From Silene latifolia (lineage: Eukaryota > Streptophyta > Magnoliopsida > Caryophyllales > Caryophyllaceae): a stretch of 64,000 bases of DNA. The DNA lies in contig NC_133538.1 in the NCBI RefSeq assembly GCF_048544455.1, positions 142,535,922 to 142,599,921 of the forward strand, in the 5' to 3' direction. Both the position numbers and the translations under genes were made by a program. This document shows positions 21,646 to 33,399 of this stretch, piece by piece (position 1 is the stretch's first letter; each line of letters begins with the position of its first letter). The notes beneath the pieces were generated by a model. It searched no databases, was not told the origin of the DNA, and saw nothing but the letters and a program-made list of their open reading frames with translations.

Positions 21646-23536
21646 CTCCCTCCAAATTACTATCTTTGCCCCATTTTATTTGGGCACAAAAATTAAGGTA
21701 AGTAATAAACAATGAAAAAGTAATGAAAAGAAAGCAAGTGGATGTTTGTTAAGCTAAAAATTTTGAGTAGTATTATGGGAATGGTTAAGTTAATTAGAGG
21801 TTAATAAGTGATTACAAACTTATTGGGAGATGTAATAAAGCAAGTATTTTTCCCCCCAAAATACAAAATGGAGGGGGATTTAAACACTCATAAATATTCC
21901 CCCCCCTCTCCCCCCCCTCTTCTCCCACCAAAAACTACATCAGTTGCTTACTTTACATAAATATCTAGATTACACAACCAAATTTCTTCACATATTTTCT
22001 TCCTTTTTTCCCTCTTCCATCAGTTCTTTCCTTTTCAGCTCCTCCATATCTTCTTTCCTCTTCTTCTCTTCTCTTTTTTCTTTGACAGTTATCCAAGGAA
22101 CTGCACTTGAAAAAAAAGTTAGTCTCATATCCATTATATAAACAACCATAATATAATCAGAATACAAACTTACCTGTTTAAGTCATAAACAAAATGCGTG
22201 GTCCAAACCTTTCAAACGATGACAGACATAAAATAGGTTGTATTCTACTCGAAGCCACAGTACATGGCAAGCCAAAGAGAGGAACAATGCAGAAAGTTGC
22301 TGACCAGTTTAATGTTGACAGGAAAACCATATTCAGGATATGGAGTCTTACACAAAATCAGAGACCAAGTGGAGATGCACTCCATCTAGAATCAAAAATA
22401 AAGGGGAAGAAAGGCAGGGCCATAATAGAACTTCTAGTACAGAAGATTTTATTAATCCCCATGAGTGAAAGAGGGTCATTAATCACTTTCAGTAAAGCAA
22501 TAGGAGTTTCACCATCTACTGTCCAGAAATGGGTTAAAGTTGGACTCATCAGATCACATACATCAGCATTGAAGCCAATGCTCACTGATGAAAATAAGTA
22601 CAAGAGGATGTACTTTGATCTTTCTAAGTTAAGGTATGACAGAGTATCTAATTCCTTAAGATTTAAAGAAATGTCATTTGAAATTCATATGGATGAGAAG
22701 TGGTTTTACATTACTCAAGACCAAGCTAAGTTTTTTCTTCTATGTGAAGAGTTAAATCCATATAGAGCATGCAAATCCAAAAGCTTCATTACAAAGGTCA
22801 TGTTCATGGCAGCAGTTTCTAGGCCAATGTATGATGGTAATGGTACCCTTGTATTTGATGGAAAAATTGGGATTTTTCCATTCACATTCAAAGAGCCAGC
22901 AAAAAGGAACTCAAAAAATAGGGTGGTAGGTACTTTGGAGACCAAGTCAATAACATCAATCACTAAACAAGTTGTCAAGGATATGCTTATTTCTAAGATT
23001 CTTCCAGCCATTAAAAGCAAGTGGCCAGCATCAGCTCTAAGAATATAAGTATACAACAAGCCAATGTAAAGCCACATATTAAATGCACAGATTATGATTT
23101 TCTGAATGCAGCCACTGCAGATGGTTTTAACATCAGTTTGAATCAACAACCCCCTAACTCACCTGATTTAAATGTGCTAGACTTAGGGTTTTTCAGGTCA
23201 ATTCAGTCATTACAGCAAAGGCTAAGGGCAAAAACAGTTGATCAGTTAGTCAACAATGTTGTGCAAGCGTGGGAAGAAGAGCCTGCTTTATGTTTAGATG
23301 ATGTGTGGTTAAGTCTACAAGCTGTGATGTTGGAGGTTCTAAAGAATAAGGGACACAATGATTTCAAGTTACCACATCTAGGCAAACAAGCACAAAGGGC
23401 AGCAGGTACTTTGCCAAGAAATTTAGATGCAAACAAGGATATTGCAATGGAATGTCTACAAGATTTAAATGCAGCAGGGAAGGATCAAGGATTAGAAGAA
23501 ATTATTGTGCCAATGACTTTAAATCATCAAATGTAA
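21646..23536 (+). mobile_element. Plant mariner element, right end missing
   Basis: At 21644 a TA is followed by CTCCCTCCAAATTACTATC, a typical terminus of plant mariners. A transposase gene starts 548 bp further on. I could not find the matching inverted end to the right. The next CTCCCTCC/GGAGGGA pair belongs to a separate MITE at 24533. The element is therefore truncated or its right end has decayed. Confidence 0.7.
22194..23536 (+). pseudogene. Mariner-like (DD39D) transposase
   Basis: The first part (22194-23048, 284 residues) has an N-terminal helix-turn-helix region (KVADQFNVDRKTIFRIW, then AIGVSPSTVQKWVK) and the first catalytic block IHMDEKWFYI. The rest is in another frame (23021-23536) with QQANVKPHI, then NSPDLNVLDLGFFRSIQS, the third catalytic Asp in the plant D39D arrangement. 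The frame changes near 23030-23040. The second catalytic block, normally QQDNA, reads QQANV, so the second Asp is gone. The protein would cut and paste TA-flanked elements and could mobilise Stowaway MITEs, but this copy is inactive. Combined length of about 450 residues is close to that of full plant mariner transposases. Confidence 0.88.
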
Positions 23537-23586
23537 TGCATACAACTTATGTAATGTGCTCCACAGTCTTTTGAAATGAGATGAAT

Positions 23587-23632
23587 GTTTATATTGGAAA
23601 CATTCTAATCATAGAATGCTTACAATATAAAC
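23587..23632. other. 46-bp hairpin after the mariner gene
   Basis: GTTTATATTG at 23587-23596 pairs with CAATATAAAC at 23623-23632, and CATTCT inside pairs with AGAATG, with short bulges of four bases on each side. It lies 51 bp after the transposase stop. It may be a transcript 3' end structure; no T-tract follows. Confidence 0.6.
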
Positions 23633-23768
23633 ATCACTAAGATAGTCAACTTTTGTTGTAATATAGACAAGTAATGTATTGTGGTGAACAATGTTTTGAA
23701 GTTTAATGAAAACAGCTTCAAAGCAATTAGCAATTTTATCATTGAGCCTTTACTGAGTATGAAAAAGG

Positions 23769-24290
23769 TCTCCTAAATCCAAATTACTAATTCAAGAATT
23801 ATGTGCAAGAATGAATCTGTCAAGTGGTGGACTGTGAAAGACCTCCTACATAAACCAATCTCAAAAATCACATAACTCATGAACCTAACTTGGTGGAATC
23901 CTCATCACAACTCTTATATATGGACTGAATAAAACATGTGTATGGTGTAAACGTAAGCTACTGCTTAAATGTTAAACAATCAGTGGTTGTCATTGAGTTC
24001 TCAAAGCAATCTGCATTATTATCATTGAACTCTCAAAACACTTAAGCACTAACCAACAAATACAGCAGTAAAACAAGTTAAATTCAATCCAATGCTCTCA
24101 TAGCTAGTGCATTATTATCATGGAGCAATTCAGTCTAAGGTCTCCTAAAGCCATGCACATTCAAGGAGTTAGTAGAATAATGAATCTGTCGTGTATTGGT
24201 CTATGATAGACTTCTTACATAAACAGAAGTCAAAATCACATAACTCATGAACATAACACGGTGGAATCCTCATCACAACTTATTAATCAT
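23769..24290 (+). repeat. Direct repeat, about 150 bp, 371 bp apart
   Basis: Two diverged copies start GGTCTCCTAAA (23769 and 24140) and share AATGAATCTGTC, ATCACATAACTCATGAAC and GGTGGAATCCTCATCACAAC. They lie in the mariner's 3' flank and may be its subterminal repeats. Confidence 0.7.
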
Positions 24291-24532
24291 TCACTATATT
24301 TAATTTTGTATACGGGCATATGGCCATTGATTTAAATATGTGTACATGTCTCTGTTTAATTAGTTATTAATTAAAGTTATAAAAGGTGGTATTCATGACT
24401 TATGTTTAATCTCGTCAGCATTAAAATCGTCCTTGTAGCTACCTTTACACCAAAAAAATTAAGGTATTTTGATAGGGTAAGTAGTAGTTAAAAGATTAGG
24501 AGTCATATTGGTTGTCCATCCATTTTAACATA

Positions 24533-24805
24533 CTCCCTCCTATTCTAAATAACTGTCCCCATTTGCCATTTCCGTCTATTCACATAACTGTCTCATTTGA
24601 CATATTTGGACATGGTTTTTTTACTTTCCTACCCTCTCTTTTCTTTATTTACCACCCCAACCACCCATAACCCATCATATTCAATACTTTTCATTATTTA
24701 ACTCATATATTCTTACCCCTATACAATAATTTCCATTATTTTAACTATATTCCTTAATTTTCGTGCCATTGTCCAAATGGGACACTTATTCGGAATAGGA
24801 GGGAC
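24533..24805. mobile_element. Stowaway-like MITE, 273 bp
   Basis: Termini CTCCCTCCTATTC and GAATAGGAGGGAC are flanked by TA (24531-24532, 24806-24807). The inner arms also pair (ACTGTCCCCATTTG against CAAATGGGACACTT). The last base is mutated. Confidence 0.82.
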
Positions 24806-24935
24806 TAGCAAATATAGAAAGTAAACAATTAATTTGGGATAAATTTTGTGAAAAATAGGACAATAAAAATGGAATAAAGAGAGTAGTTTAAATATATCAT
24901 GTATCACACATGCAATATAAATGTTTAAGAAATTA

Positions 24936-24966
24936 CTAGTTTAGATCCCGCGCAATGAATGTGCGG
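24936..24966 (-). mobile_element. Helitron 3' terminus (diverged)
   Basis: On minus, CCGCACA, a short loop and TGCGCGG form a hairpin with one wobble pair, followed by about 8 bases and CTAG next to T. No helicase coding sequence is seen to its right. Confidence 0.55.
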
Positions 24967-26182
24967 TATTTATAGTTTTTTATTTTTGTATTATTTAATC
25001 ATGCTAAATTAACCCCTCGTTAATTTTTAATATTTCACGTCATTATATTTTGATAAGAGAAAAAAAAATTGAACTGTAAAATTATTCAAGAAAACTGAGT
25101 AAAATTGAACTGTAAAATAATAGTGGCATCACATTAATTATTCATTTTTCTCGTTATTATATTTTGTTTCGAGAAAAAAAAAACTGAAAAATTAATACAA
25201 GAGAATTGAGTAATGTGTTAAAATGTTATTTTTTAAAAAAGTATTTTTTTATACCACAAAACTAATGATTCCAATTTATAGATTTTCTCAATTTTTTTTT
25301 TTTTGTTATGAAAGTAATCAAAATGATTTATAGCATGAATAAAAGATTTAATATCTTATATTTTTATTTTATTTATATTTTAATTAAAATATTATAGTTT
25401 AGTAATTAGTGAAAATTATATAATTTGATGAAAAGATTAATTTTAATGAAAAGAATTATATAATGAAATACATTATAATTATTAATCTTATTTAGTGAAT
25501 ACAATTAAGATGATATGCTTTTTGGAGAGAAAATTTGAGAGTTCACTTATTCTTTTACTAGATAGGGGATATTTTCAATTTTACTTTTTAATTATAACTC
25601 GAGAAAGGTTAGTAGTATAAGAGGGACAAAATATTACTTTAACTTGGTTAGTCTCCTCCATTTTATATTAGTAAAACTTTTTTAAACTTGACATAATAAT
25701 GATTTAGTTAGACTTTAATTTGGTTAATTAGGCATATAGTTGAAACTAAATTTTCTTTGATTAGGGATAATTCTTACTATATGTGATTTTGCCGTTGATG
25801 AACTTTTTGGTAATATAATTTTGAGTATGATATTAGAGTACTTTTTAATGTTGAAATATAAAATTCACACGTGAGAGTTTCAAACTGTTTGGAGACGAGT
25901 GATTGTACCACTTTATAAATCAACGGGCCGGAAAGTGGAGGAATACTTAGAGATGAAACACATAACTTTGTCTTGGCTTACTACTTTTCATGTGGTATTT
26001 GTTCATCGATGCTGATGCAATTATTAGCTTTAGCCACTGGGTTGTGAAGATCACAACAATTCCGAGTAAAGAAACTACTTATTTACATGGATAATGCTCT
26101 GTGTGAATAATATGGTCAATGAAGATCAATTAATTAGCAATAATCTTCGTCCGATGGTGCAACACTGTAAGGATTTTATAGG
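24967..26182. other. AT-rich spacer, possible non-autonomous Helitron body
   Basis: Very AT-rich with several A and T runs. It lies on the inner side of the Helitron end at 24936 but shows no gene and no clear 5' TC end. Confidence 0.4.
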
Positions 26183-26740
26183 TGTTAGAAATTTGAGTAT
26201 GCATGAATAAGGATTGACAATAATAACGCCGCACCGAATCGACTCCGCTTTCCTAATAGAATAATTCGACCCTTAACAGTGCCTGGGTATAATCGAACTT
26301 TCTACTGAGATAAGACGGTGCCCTCTGATTTTTTGGCACAAAAAACAGAGACGTAATGTAGAAGTATTTTATTGTAGGATGTTATGTTGTTCGTTCTTTA
26401 TGATGCAAAAGAAGATTGTTCTGTTCCCTTTTTCTTCTTTTCCCTTTGTCTATTTATAATGATAAAGAACTGGAAAGCAGGGGATTGGGAGATGCATTTA
26501 TGAAGAGTTACAACTCTTCAGAAATTCCGGTTTCAATTAATTAAAACCCGAGTAATTTAATTACTACCAACCTCCGTCATAGTTATTCGAACCGAAAACT
26601 ATACCGTAATTCCATAAATAATTATGCGAGTGTACACTCCGTACTTCCCGAACTCACATTATATTCTTTAGAGATTACCCATCTACGAACCAATCTTAAT
26701 TACGCTAAATGAACCGGTAATTACTCTTAAATCACCAACA
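26183..26740 (-). repeat. 3' LTR of non-coding LTR element
   Basis: 558 bp, TG...CA. On minus it follows the purine tract at 26741-26754. Confidence 0.88.
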
Positions 26741-29596
26741 TTCCTCCCCCATTTAAGCGTAATTCAAGAATTTAAATAACCTAACAAACATACCAATTTA
26801 TGCATAAATGAAAATGTCACGAAGATTGAATTTTCACATAGTGAAATTACACATTCCAAATATTCGAGTATCGGGGTGTGACTAAGCATTGAACCCTTTC
26901 TACCCATTTTGAATACATGAAGATAACTCACACATAAACTAATTTACTTCTAAAAATTACATAAACCGACACTTAATTACAAGCCTAGTGTCCCATATCT
27001 ATTCATGAACATATCAGGAGTCAAACCCATACTCCCTTGAAGCGGCTGTACTTCATGTTCATATAGGTTGATTCTTTTCATCGTGTCCTTACAAACACAC
27101 TTTTTCAAAAGATCAACCATACAACATGCAAGTCTAAGCATACATGCACCTCGGGATATAAATTATTGTGTGCTTCAATCTCTTAACAATAGACCTTCCA
27201 CATTGAATTCAGCCTCTAACATTGTATTAGAGGGGAATTGGGTATCCTATCGCCAAGGATCTTATACGAGTTTTAGTCTCATCCCGTCAACCGACTTTAT
27301 AACCAAGTCCCTAAATGATCCTTTATGCAAAGTGATCAACTAAAAAATGAGATTTCACCAAACAACCAATATCAATTCCCATTTATGATAGTCCATAAAC
27401 CATGTTATAACAAACACCCCGGTGCGCCACCGTTATTCACTATCAAAAAATCAATGATGAAATTGGTCTAATACTTTTAGTAATACCGTAGATTAATTTC
27501 CTTAGCTACGCCTTAACCGGCTATGCTAATACTACGCATTCCAACTCCAATGTCAAACTCATAATGCAAATCTGCTTCTTGGAAATCCATATACTCATGG
27601 TACTTTCCCAAGTAAAATAGACAATCAACAGTAGAAAATCACCTTCTACATTTGGTACTTCAATTTGCAAAATACTATCCCACTAAAACCGAGGGGAAAA
27701 TGACATAGGACAAACCATAATTCATGGTTTACTTTATACATTGTCACACTTGCTTAATCCCTTGCCAAAGATGAGTACTAGCTATACTAGTATAATTACT
27801 CAACTTGTCAAACCGCAATAATTAAGCCCTTGTGAAAACCCGAGTAATAACTCCACTTTTATTATTGAATAAAATGTCATACTTGACCTTTGAGAGTATT
27901 AACCCAAATATAATAATTATACTCTCACTCTTGATCCTAATACCAAGGATCATATTACCTCCCTCATGTTCTTCATAGAAGAACACGATGACAGAACCAC
28001 CTTTTATAAGGTAATCATCTTTGATCTACACCAGAGATTGACTTGTCATTAATTTTACAACAAATGACAACTCCATAATCGGACTAATCAATAGTTGTAC
28101 ATTAAACATAGTTATTTTACCTCTTACATGGCTATACCATCATGACTTGAATCTCACCATGGTTATTAAAAACCATCATTCCCGAGATTTTATGGTAAAA
28201 TCAATTACATAATCAATCTTTAAAAAACTTTACACAAGTTATTAACATGTTAAACAATCATTACAAAACAGTTAGAACTCTAACAACATTATTAAATAAC
28301 CGATCAAAGAGCCAATGACATAATAATCATGGTATTATAAATAATACCATCAAAGATACAAAACTTGCTTTTAAACAGTGGAAAACCAGAGTAGTAGTTC
28401 TTACAACGAACATGTGGAAATGTTAACCACACTCTCATGGCCATCATGCCTAATTTATATGTAACTAATATAACATGGCAACTACTCAACGAATACATCA
28501 TTTGCCACCCAATAGTCATAAAACATACATACATACCCAATATGCATATTAGATCTTTCAAAGAACCCATAATCAAAGAAAGTTCAACATCATTATCATA
28601 AATCAAACATACATGCCAAATACCATCAAAGAATAATAATTCTTACTGTAAAAAGCATACTCGACAAAATTGATCAATGAAACGTCATTAATCCACAAAG
28701 TAAATGTTTGATTGTATTGTTTTATTACCAAGTATGAAAATGATACTCCATTAAAATATGACAATAAATAACATGATTTTGGATCATGTATAAACCGCGT
28801 AAAAAAAATGATCATCATTACTTCAAATTAAATATACATGATAAGCAAAAGCATTTTTGACAAATAAATCAAACAATATAAAATCATGCTTAACATCATA
28901 AAATCAAGTGATCTCAAACTTATATACAAATACAACTGTCATTAATTTTTATAGAAACACAGTGCATTGATCATATTAGTGTACCAATATGATTTACACA
29001 AATTCTTACTTAAGACGCACACTATCCGTCTTAAAGTGTAGACGGATACCATTTTGTGAGACAAAATGCCCAAATAGGTGTGAGTGGGAGGCACATGGGG
29101 TTGTCCCCACCTTGTCCCCCCTATTTGTTTTGTGAGTGTAACTACCCGTTTCAATATTCGACCCGTCTTAAGCAAGACCAACTCTATGATTTATCATCAT
29201 GCAGTGCAATACTTAAAATGCACTTAAAACCATGGTTAACCATAAAAGATGAGAATTTTGTGAAGAACACCGAGCATTGCAGAAACATGGCAAATATTAC
29301 ATACACAATCACCATCAAATTATTAATTATAGCACAGTTACCAAAACAGCAATAATTTACTTATCTGCGGTGATGATTCACGGAGAATATAACCACCCAA
29401 TAATTGAACCGAACCCCATTCGAACAGCAACACAGTCATTTGAAACTGTTCCATTAACTTGCTATCAACATGCTCCAATTCCAGATTTTGACACCGTTAC
29501 GAATCGATATCACAACAGAAATACTCTTAAGGATCCTTCATTGTCATTCTCTTTAGATTCGTCATCTTTAAAGATTTCGAAATTATTCTATTAGAT
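26741..29596 (-). other. Interior of non-coding LTR element
   Basis: About 2.86 kb. The scattered frames of 70-105 codons on both strands (27068, 28304, 28603, 29277) do not resemble gag, protease, RT or integrase. A fold-back MITE seems to sit at 29005-29178. Confidence 0.6.
29005..29178. mobile_element. Possible fold-back MITE
   Basis: CTTACTTAAGACG at the left and CGTCTTAAGCAAG at the right are inverted, and CAAAATGCCCAAATAGG faces CCTATTTGTTTTGTG further in. The same AAGACGG-type words recur near 45400. Target duplication not resolved. Confidence 0.5.
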
Positions 29597-30154
29597 TGTT
29601 AGAAATTTGAGTATGCATGAATAAGGATTGACAATAATAACGCCGCACCGAATCGACTCCGCTTTCCAAATAGAATAATTTGACCCTTAACAGTGCCTAG
29701 GTATAATCGAACTTTCTACTGAGATAAGACAGTGCCCTCTGATTTTTGGCACAAAAAACAGAGACGTAATGTAGAAGTATTTTATTGTAGGATGTTATGT
29801 TGTTCGTTCTTTATGATGCAAAAGAAGATTGTTCTGTTCCCTTTTTCTTCTTTGCCCTTTGTCTATTTATAATGACAAAGAAACTGGAAAGCAGGGGATT
29901 GGGAGATGCACTTATGAAGAGTTACAACTCTTCAGAAATTCCGGTTTCAATTAATTAAAACCCGAGTAATTTAATTACTACCAACCTCCGTCATAGTTAT
30001 TCGAACCGAAAACTATACCGTAATTCCGTAAATAATTATGCAAGTGTACACTCCGTACTTCCCGAACTCACATTATATTATTTAGAGATTACCCATCTAC
30101 GAACCAATCTTAATTACGCTAAATGAACCGGTAATTACTCTTAAATCACCAACA
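29597..30154 (-). repeat. 5' LTR of non-coding LTR element
   Basis: 558 bp, nearly identical to the left copy. No primer site of the tRNA-Met type follows it on minus. Confidence 0.88.
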
Positions 30155-31120
30155 ATAAGAGCGAGAACTAGTCGATTAAGATAGAACATGTATACACAGA
30201 GAAGCTAATCAAGTCAGTGGCTGGCTCGTTAAGGAGTAACATCTTCAACAGATTTAGTCATTTTGGACACCCCCTCCCCTTTTTCGAGCTCCGATTCACC
30301 CCTTGGGTATTAGGTAGCTGGTTTTCGTTTTTTCCGGGCTTGCTCCTCTATTTTATCAACAAAAAATTAAGGAGATTGTTTCTCTTATTGTCAACTAGAT
30401 TTTGTGCCCGTGCGTTGCACGGGTTTCAAATTTGTCTTCCCTTTAATTTTTCTGGACCTTTCAATATCATTTTAAATGATACGTAACAGTTGTGTTTCAA
30501 TTACTCAAATAAGGTACTTTGTACCGTTTTCCTAAATTTTCGAAATTAAATTTTAAAGTAAATAACTATGTCAAACAATAACACATGGGATTTGCATGAT
30601 TATCTCATATATCGTAAAACTAAGACTCATGCTTGTTTACTTGCACATAGTCTTCAAATATATTTTGTAAAACTGAATAAATTACTGCGAAATATTGGAA
30701 TACGGTATCTTATTAAATTATACATTGATTCATAACGGCCAAATACTAACTAACCTCTTTTTGTATACTAATAGTTGTATAAATGAAATTATTGAATAAT
30801 AGGCCGATTTGAAAACACTTCAGTTCTGTTGCATCTGTTGCATGTATCTGGGGCTCCCCGTGAATGATGGAGGCAGATATATCCTCTGGTCGATCGCTAT
30901 CCCCATAGAGTATATATTTCTCTAAGATTAGGAATTTATGAGTTAAAAGATAAGAGTCCACAATTAACGATTTTCAATATTTATTAATTTTATATTATAT
31001 TTTTACATGAGAAGAAATAAACACAACAGAAACATCATGACCTTCGGCTTTTCTTTAATTAAGGAGTACCTTAGTAATCTTGAAATAGAATTTCTGTATG
31101 AACTTGTTTCTTATATTGAC
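30155..31120. other. Spacer with Helitron end, no gene
   Basis: Apart from the Helitron terminus at 30395-30423 I see nothing coding here. A minus-strand frame at 30746-30961 (71 codons) matches nothing I recognise. The last part before 31121 reads as an intron ending TTGACTGCAG. Confidence 0.5.
30395..30423 (-). mobile_element. Helitron 3' terminus (well preserved)
   Basis: On minus, CCCGTGCAACGCACGGG (30407-30423) is a perfect hairpin, followed by 8 bases and CTAG next to T. The captured Ran fragment lies just upstream on that strand. Confidence 0.78.
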
Positions 31121-32072
31121 TGCAGTATCCATGGGCAATGTGCTATTATCATGTTTGACGTCACAGCACGACTGACATACAATGTTCCAACCTGGCACCG
31201 TGATATTTGCCGGTCAGTTTCTCATTCTTTGGACACCTATTCTTTGGGGTCGTTTGGTTACCACTTGAAAAACACAGGCATTAGAAAATCCCATGATTTT
31301 AAAAAAACAAGGTTGTTTGGTTGCCATTTTTTGGGCAGAATGTAGGTGGAACTTAAGGGAACTTCCAATGCCTACGTGATGTAGGCGATGGGCTTACCTA
31401 CTCCCTTGTCATTGGAAATTCCTGTGGAATTTAATTCCTACATGGGCAACCAAACAACTTTGCCAAATTCACCCGAATTAGATGATGAAACTTAATTCCT
31501 ATGAATTGCAAGTTCCTAGGAAGTTGAAGTTCCTTGATCAACCAAACGACTCCTTTCTCTACCTTAACTTTGTTAAAACTATATCTGAAGGTGAAGAATC
31601 TGCCGTACTATGAGATCTCTGCAAAGAGCAACTACAACTATGAGAAACCTTTCTTGTACCTCGCCCGGAAGCTTGTTGGGTAATTTTAATGGCTAATTCT
31701 CTTGTACTATTTCCTTGTTAATTTATAATATATTGAACTTTTGATTTAATACTGCACTTAAATTTGAGTCAGACTATGCTCTTGCTCCACCAGAGGTTAT
31801 TATTGACCCAGCAACTCAACAACAGTAAGTCTTCGCGCAACACTTTTATGCCTTACAACCAGCTTGTTTTGGAATCATTCATGTCAACCGACCCCAATTT
31901 TAGCCGTTGTATATGTCAGTTCCCCGCATCTTTTTCATATATTCCGCACTTTCGCCAACTGTACTTCCAATTGAGGTATTAATTTAATTGTTTGTTTCAG
32001 GCTTGAGAGAGAAGCCAATGAAGCAGCTATGATGCCCTTGCCAGATGAGGATGACGTATTCGAGGATTACTA
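31121..32072 (+). pseudogene. Ran small GTPase fragment with introns
   Basis: Four pieces match the C-terminal half of plant Ran. Exon a (about 31121-31213) follows an acceptor TGACTGCAG and encodes [18 protein letters not shown] and PTWHRDICR. Exon b (about 31572-31680) encodes [18 protein letters not shown] and [10 protein letters not shown]. Exon c (about 31765-31829) gives SDYALAPPEVIIDPATQQQ. Exon d (32001-32072) ends PLPDEDDVFEDY and stop after an acceptor TTTCAG. Ran shuttles cargo through nuclear pores. Here the N-terminal half with the GTP-binding P-loop is missing, as is the exon with the NKVD guanine-specificity motif. Introns are kept, so it is a DNA-level copy and not a retrocopy. 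A MITE sits in the first intron. Confidence 0.88.
31246..31553. mobile_element. Harbinger-like MITE, 308 bp
   Basis: Inverted termini GGGGTCGTTTGGTT and AACCAAACGACTCC are flanked by TTT (31243-31245 and 31554-31556), a 3-bp target duplication. Internal words (AACTTCC, GGAAGTT and similar) are also inverted. It was inserted into a Ran intron. Confidence 0.78.
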
Positions 32073-32753
32073 AGCTAGCAAGATTTCATGTCTAGTCAAT
32101 TGTTTGAAATATTGGTCTCCACAACTGAAATATCGGCTTATGTTATATAGAGCTTTATATCATTGGCTGAGAAACTACTTTATACTCTTACCATCGAACT
32201 CCTTGGATGGCGTTAAAACGAATCACGTTTGAGGACTAATCTTAGACAACTGCTACCTTTGAACGTGTTTTGCCTTGATTCATGGATAAGATGGCGTTGA
32301 TTGTAGTGGCGCTTATGATTGGTTTTACCCTCAGCTACTCGAATCAAATGCTTTTTTGAAAGATCAATAAATTGTTGTTCTTTGTGTATACATTCACCAT
32401 AAACTCATTGGTTTCACGATTCCTGTTTGGTGCGGTATTTGGAAGTGATAGGGTAACAATAGTTAGGGAGTCGTAAGATGATGGTGTGTAAAACAACAGT
32501 AGAAGCTGTATAAAAGCTTTAGCACATGTAGTGAAGGCACCATCATCTTTAAAGTATAAAAATCAAGATATAGGCACTGTAATCACCAATTAGTGGCGTG
32601 TCAAATTGCATGAGACATCCTATTGCGCCATCTTGATTTTTATACTCTGATTTACAGGGAACAACAAAGGTGTGGTGCCTATATCCGAATAAAAGCGGAG
32701 ACCCCAATAAAGCACGAGACGTAACCCTAAGCTGATTTATGGTTTATATATAT
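32073..32753. other. Downstream flank of Ran fragment, one hairpin
   Basis: No gene. Near 32553-32569 AGTATAAAAATCAAGAT is repeated inverted, without mismatch, at 32630-32646 (loop about 60 bases). The first 300 bp may be the original Ran 3' untranslated region. Confidence 0.5.
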
Positions 32754-32870
32754 AGGGTTAAGATCCCATGAGAACCCCCTTCCCATGAGAACCATGAGAA
32801 CCATTGCTCACCATTAGATGAATACTACCTACGGCTAAGATTAACGCGCGCAACAATTATTAAGCTACCT
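32754..32870 (+). repeat. Left terminal inverted repeat of MULE
   Basis: Contains two tandem CATGAGAACC words and matches the right end in inverted order for roughly 115 bp with scattered mismatches and small gaps. Confidence 0.8.
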
Positions 32871-33095
32871 TTCTTTTTACAAAACCACTGTTTATTTGTC
32901 AAAAGCCCCTAAATTTCCTAACCTTGTCACCGAAATTACAAATCCACCAAAAAAACACCCAGATTTTCTTCGTAATCGAAAAACAAGGATGATCAAACCA
33001 ATTGCATACAAGATTATCAAAGTAATTGACAGCAAGTAATCGATTATATCCAGGTAACAACTAATTAAACTTGATCGATATTTTTTTTTTGTGGA

Positions 33096-33360
33096 TTGAA
33101 TTGTTATTTGATTGAGGAAATTGTATGGATTCATTACTTGTTAGCTTAGATTCATGAATTGGTTTCATGGGTCCTGGAAAAGAGATTTGATCGATTGTGT
33201 CCATATTTTCTCATCGATTTTTTTTACAAATTGAATTGGTATTTGATTGATGAAATTGTACGGATTCAGTAATTATTATCTTAGATTAATGAATTGCTAT
33301 CATCGGTCCTGGGAAAAGAGATATTTGATTGATTGTGTGGATATTTTCTGAACAACTTCT
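33096..33360 (+). repeat. 134-bp tandem duplication in MULE 5' region
   Basis: ATTGAATTGTTATTTGATTG at 33096 recurs at 33230 as ATTGAATTGGTATTTGATTG, and the following GGTCCTGG...GATTGTGT...ATATTTTCT is also shared. Non-coding, upstream of the transposase. Confidence 0.75.
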
Positions 33361-33399
33361 ATAAGATCACAGTTGGAAGATAAGTTATTAGAGATGATA

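Larger units (their letters stand above)
26183..30154 (-). mobile_element. Young non-coding LTR element
   Basis: Two 558 bp LTRs (26183-26740 and 29597-30154) start TGTTAGAAATTTGAG and end ATCACCAACA. They differ by ten substitutions and two single-base indels by my count. The flanks ATAGG (26178-26182) and ATAAG (30155-30159) look like a target duplication with one change. On minus, a purine tract (AAATGGGGGAGGAA) precedes the left LTR, so the element reads right to left. The 2.86 kb interior has no recognisable gag or pol and no canonical tRNA-Met site next to the right LTR. It must have used proteins from another element. Confidence 0.85.

Noticed and set aside
24533-24805. GGAGGGAC end as the right terminus of the mariner at 21646
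   Set aside because: It pairs with its own left end at 24533 and has TA on both sides, so it is a separate MITE.
26741-29596. Hidden Copia pol in the interior of the LTR element
   Set aside because: I found no RT, integrase or RNase H motif in six frames by eye; a profile search would settle it.
31121-32072. Functional Ran gene
   Set aside because: The P-loop half and the NKVD exon are missing and a MITE interrupts an intron.
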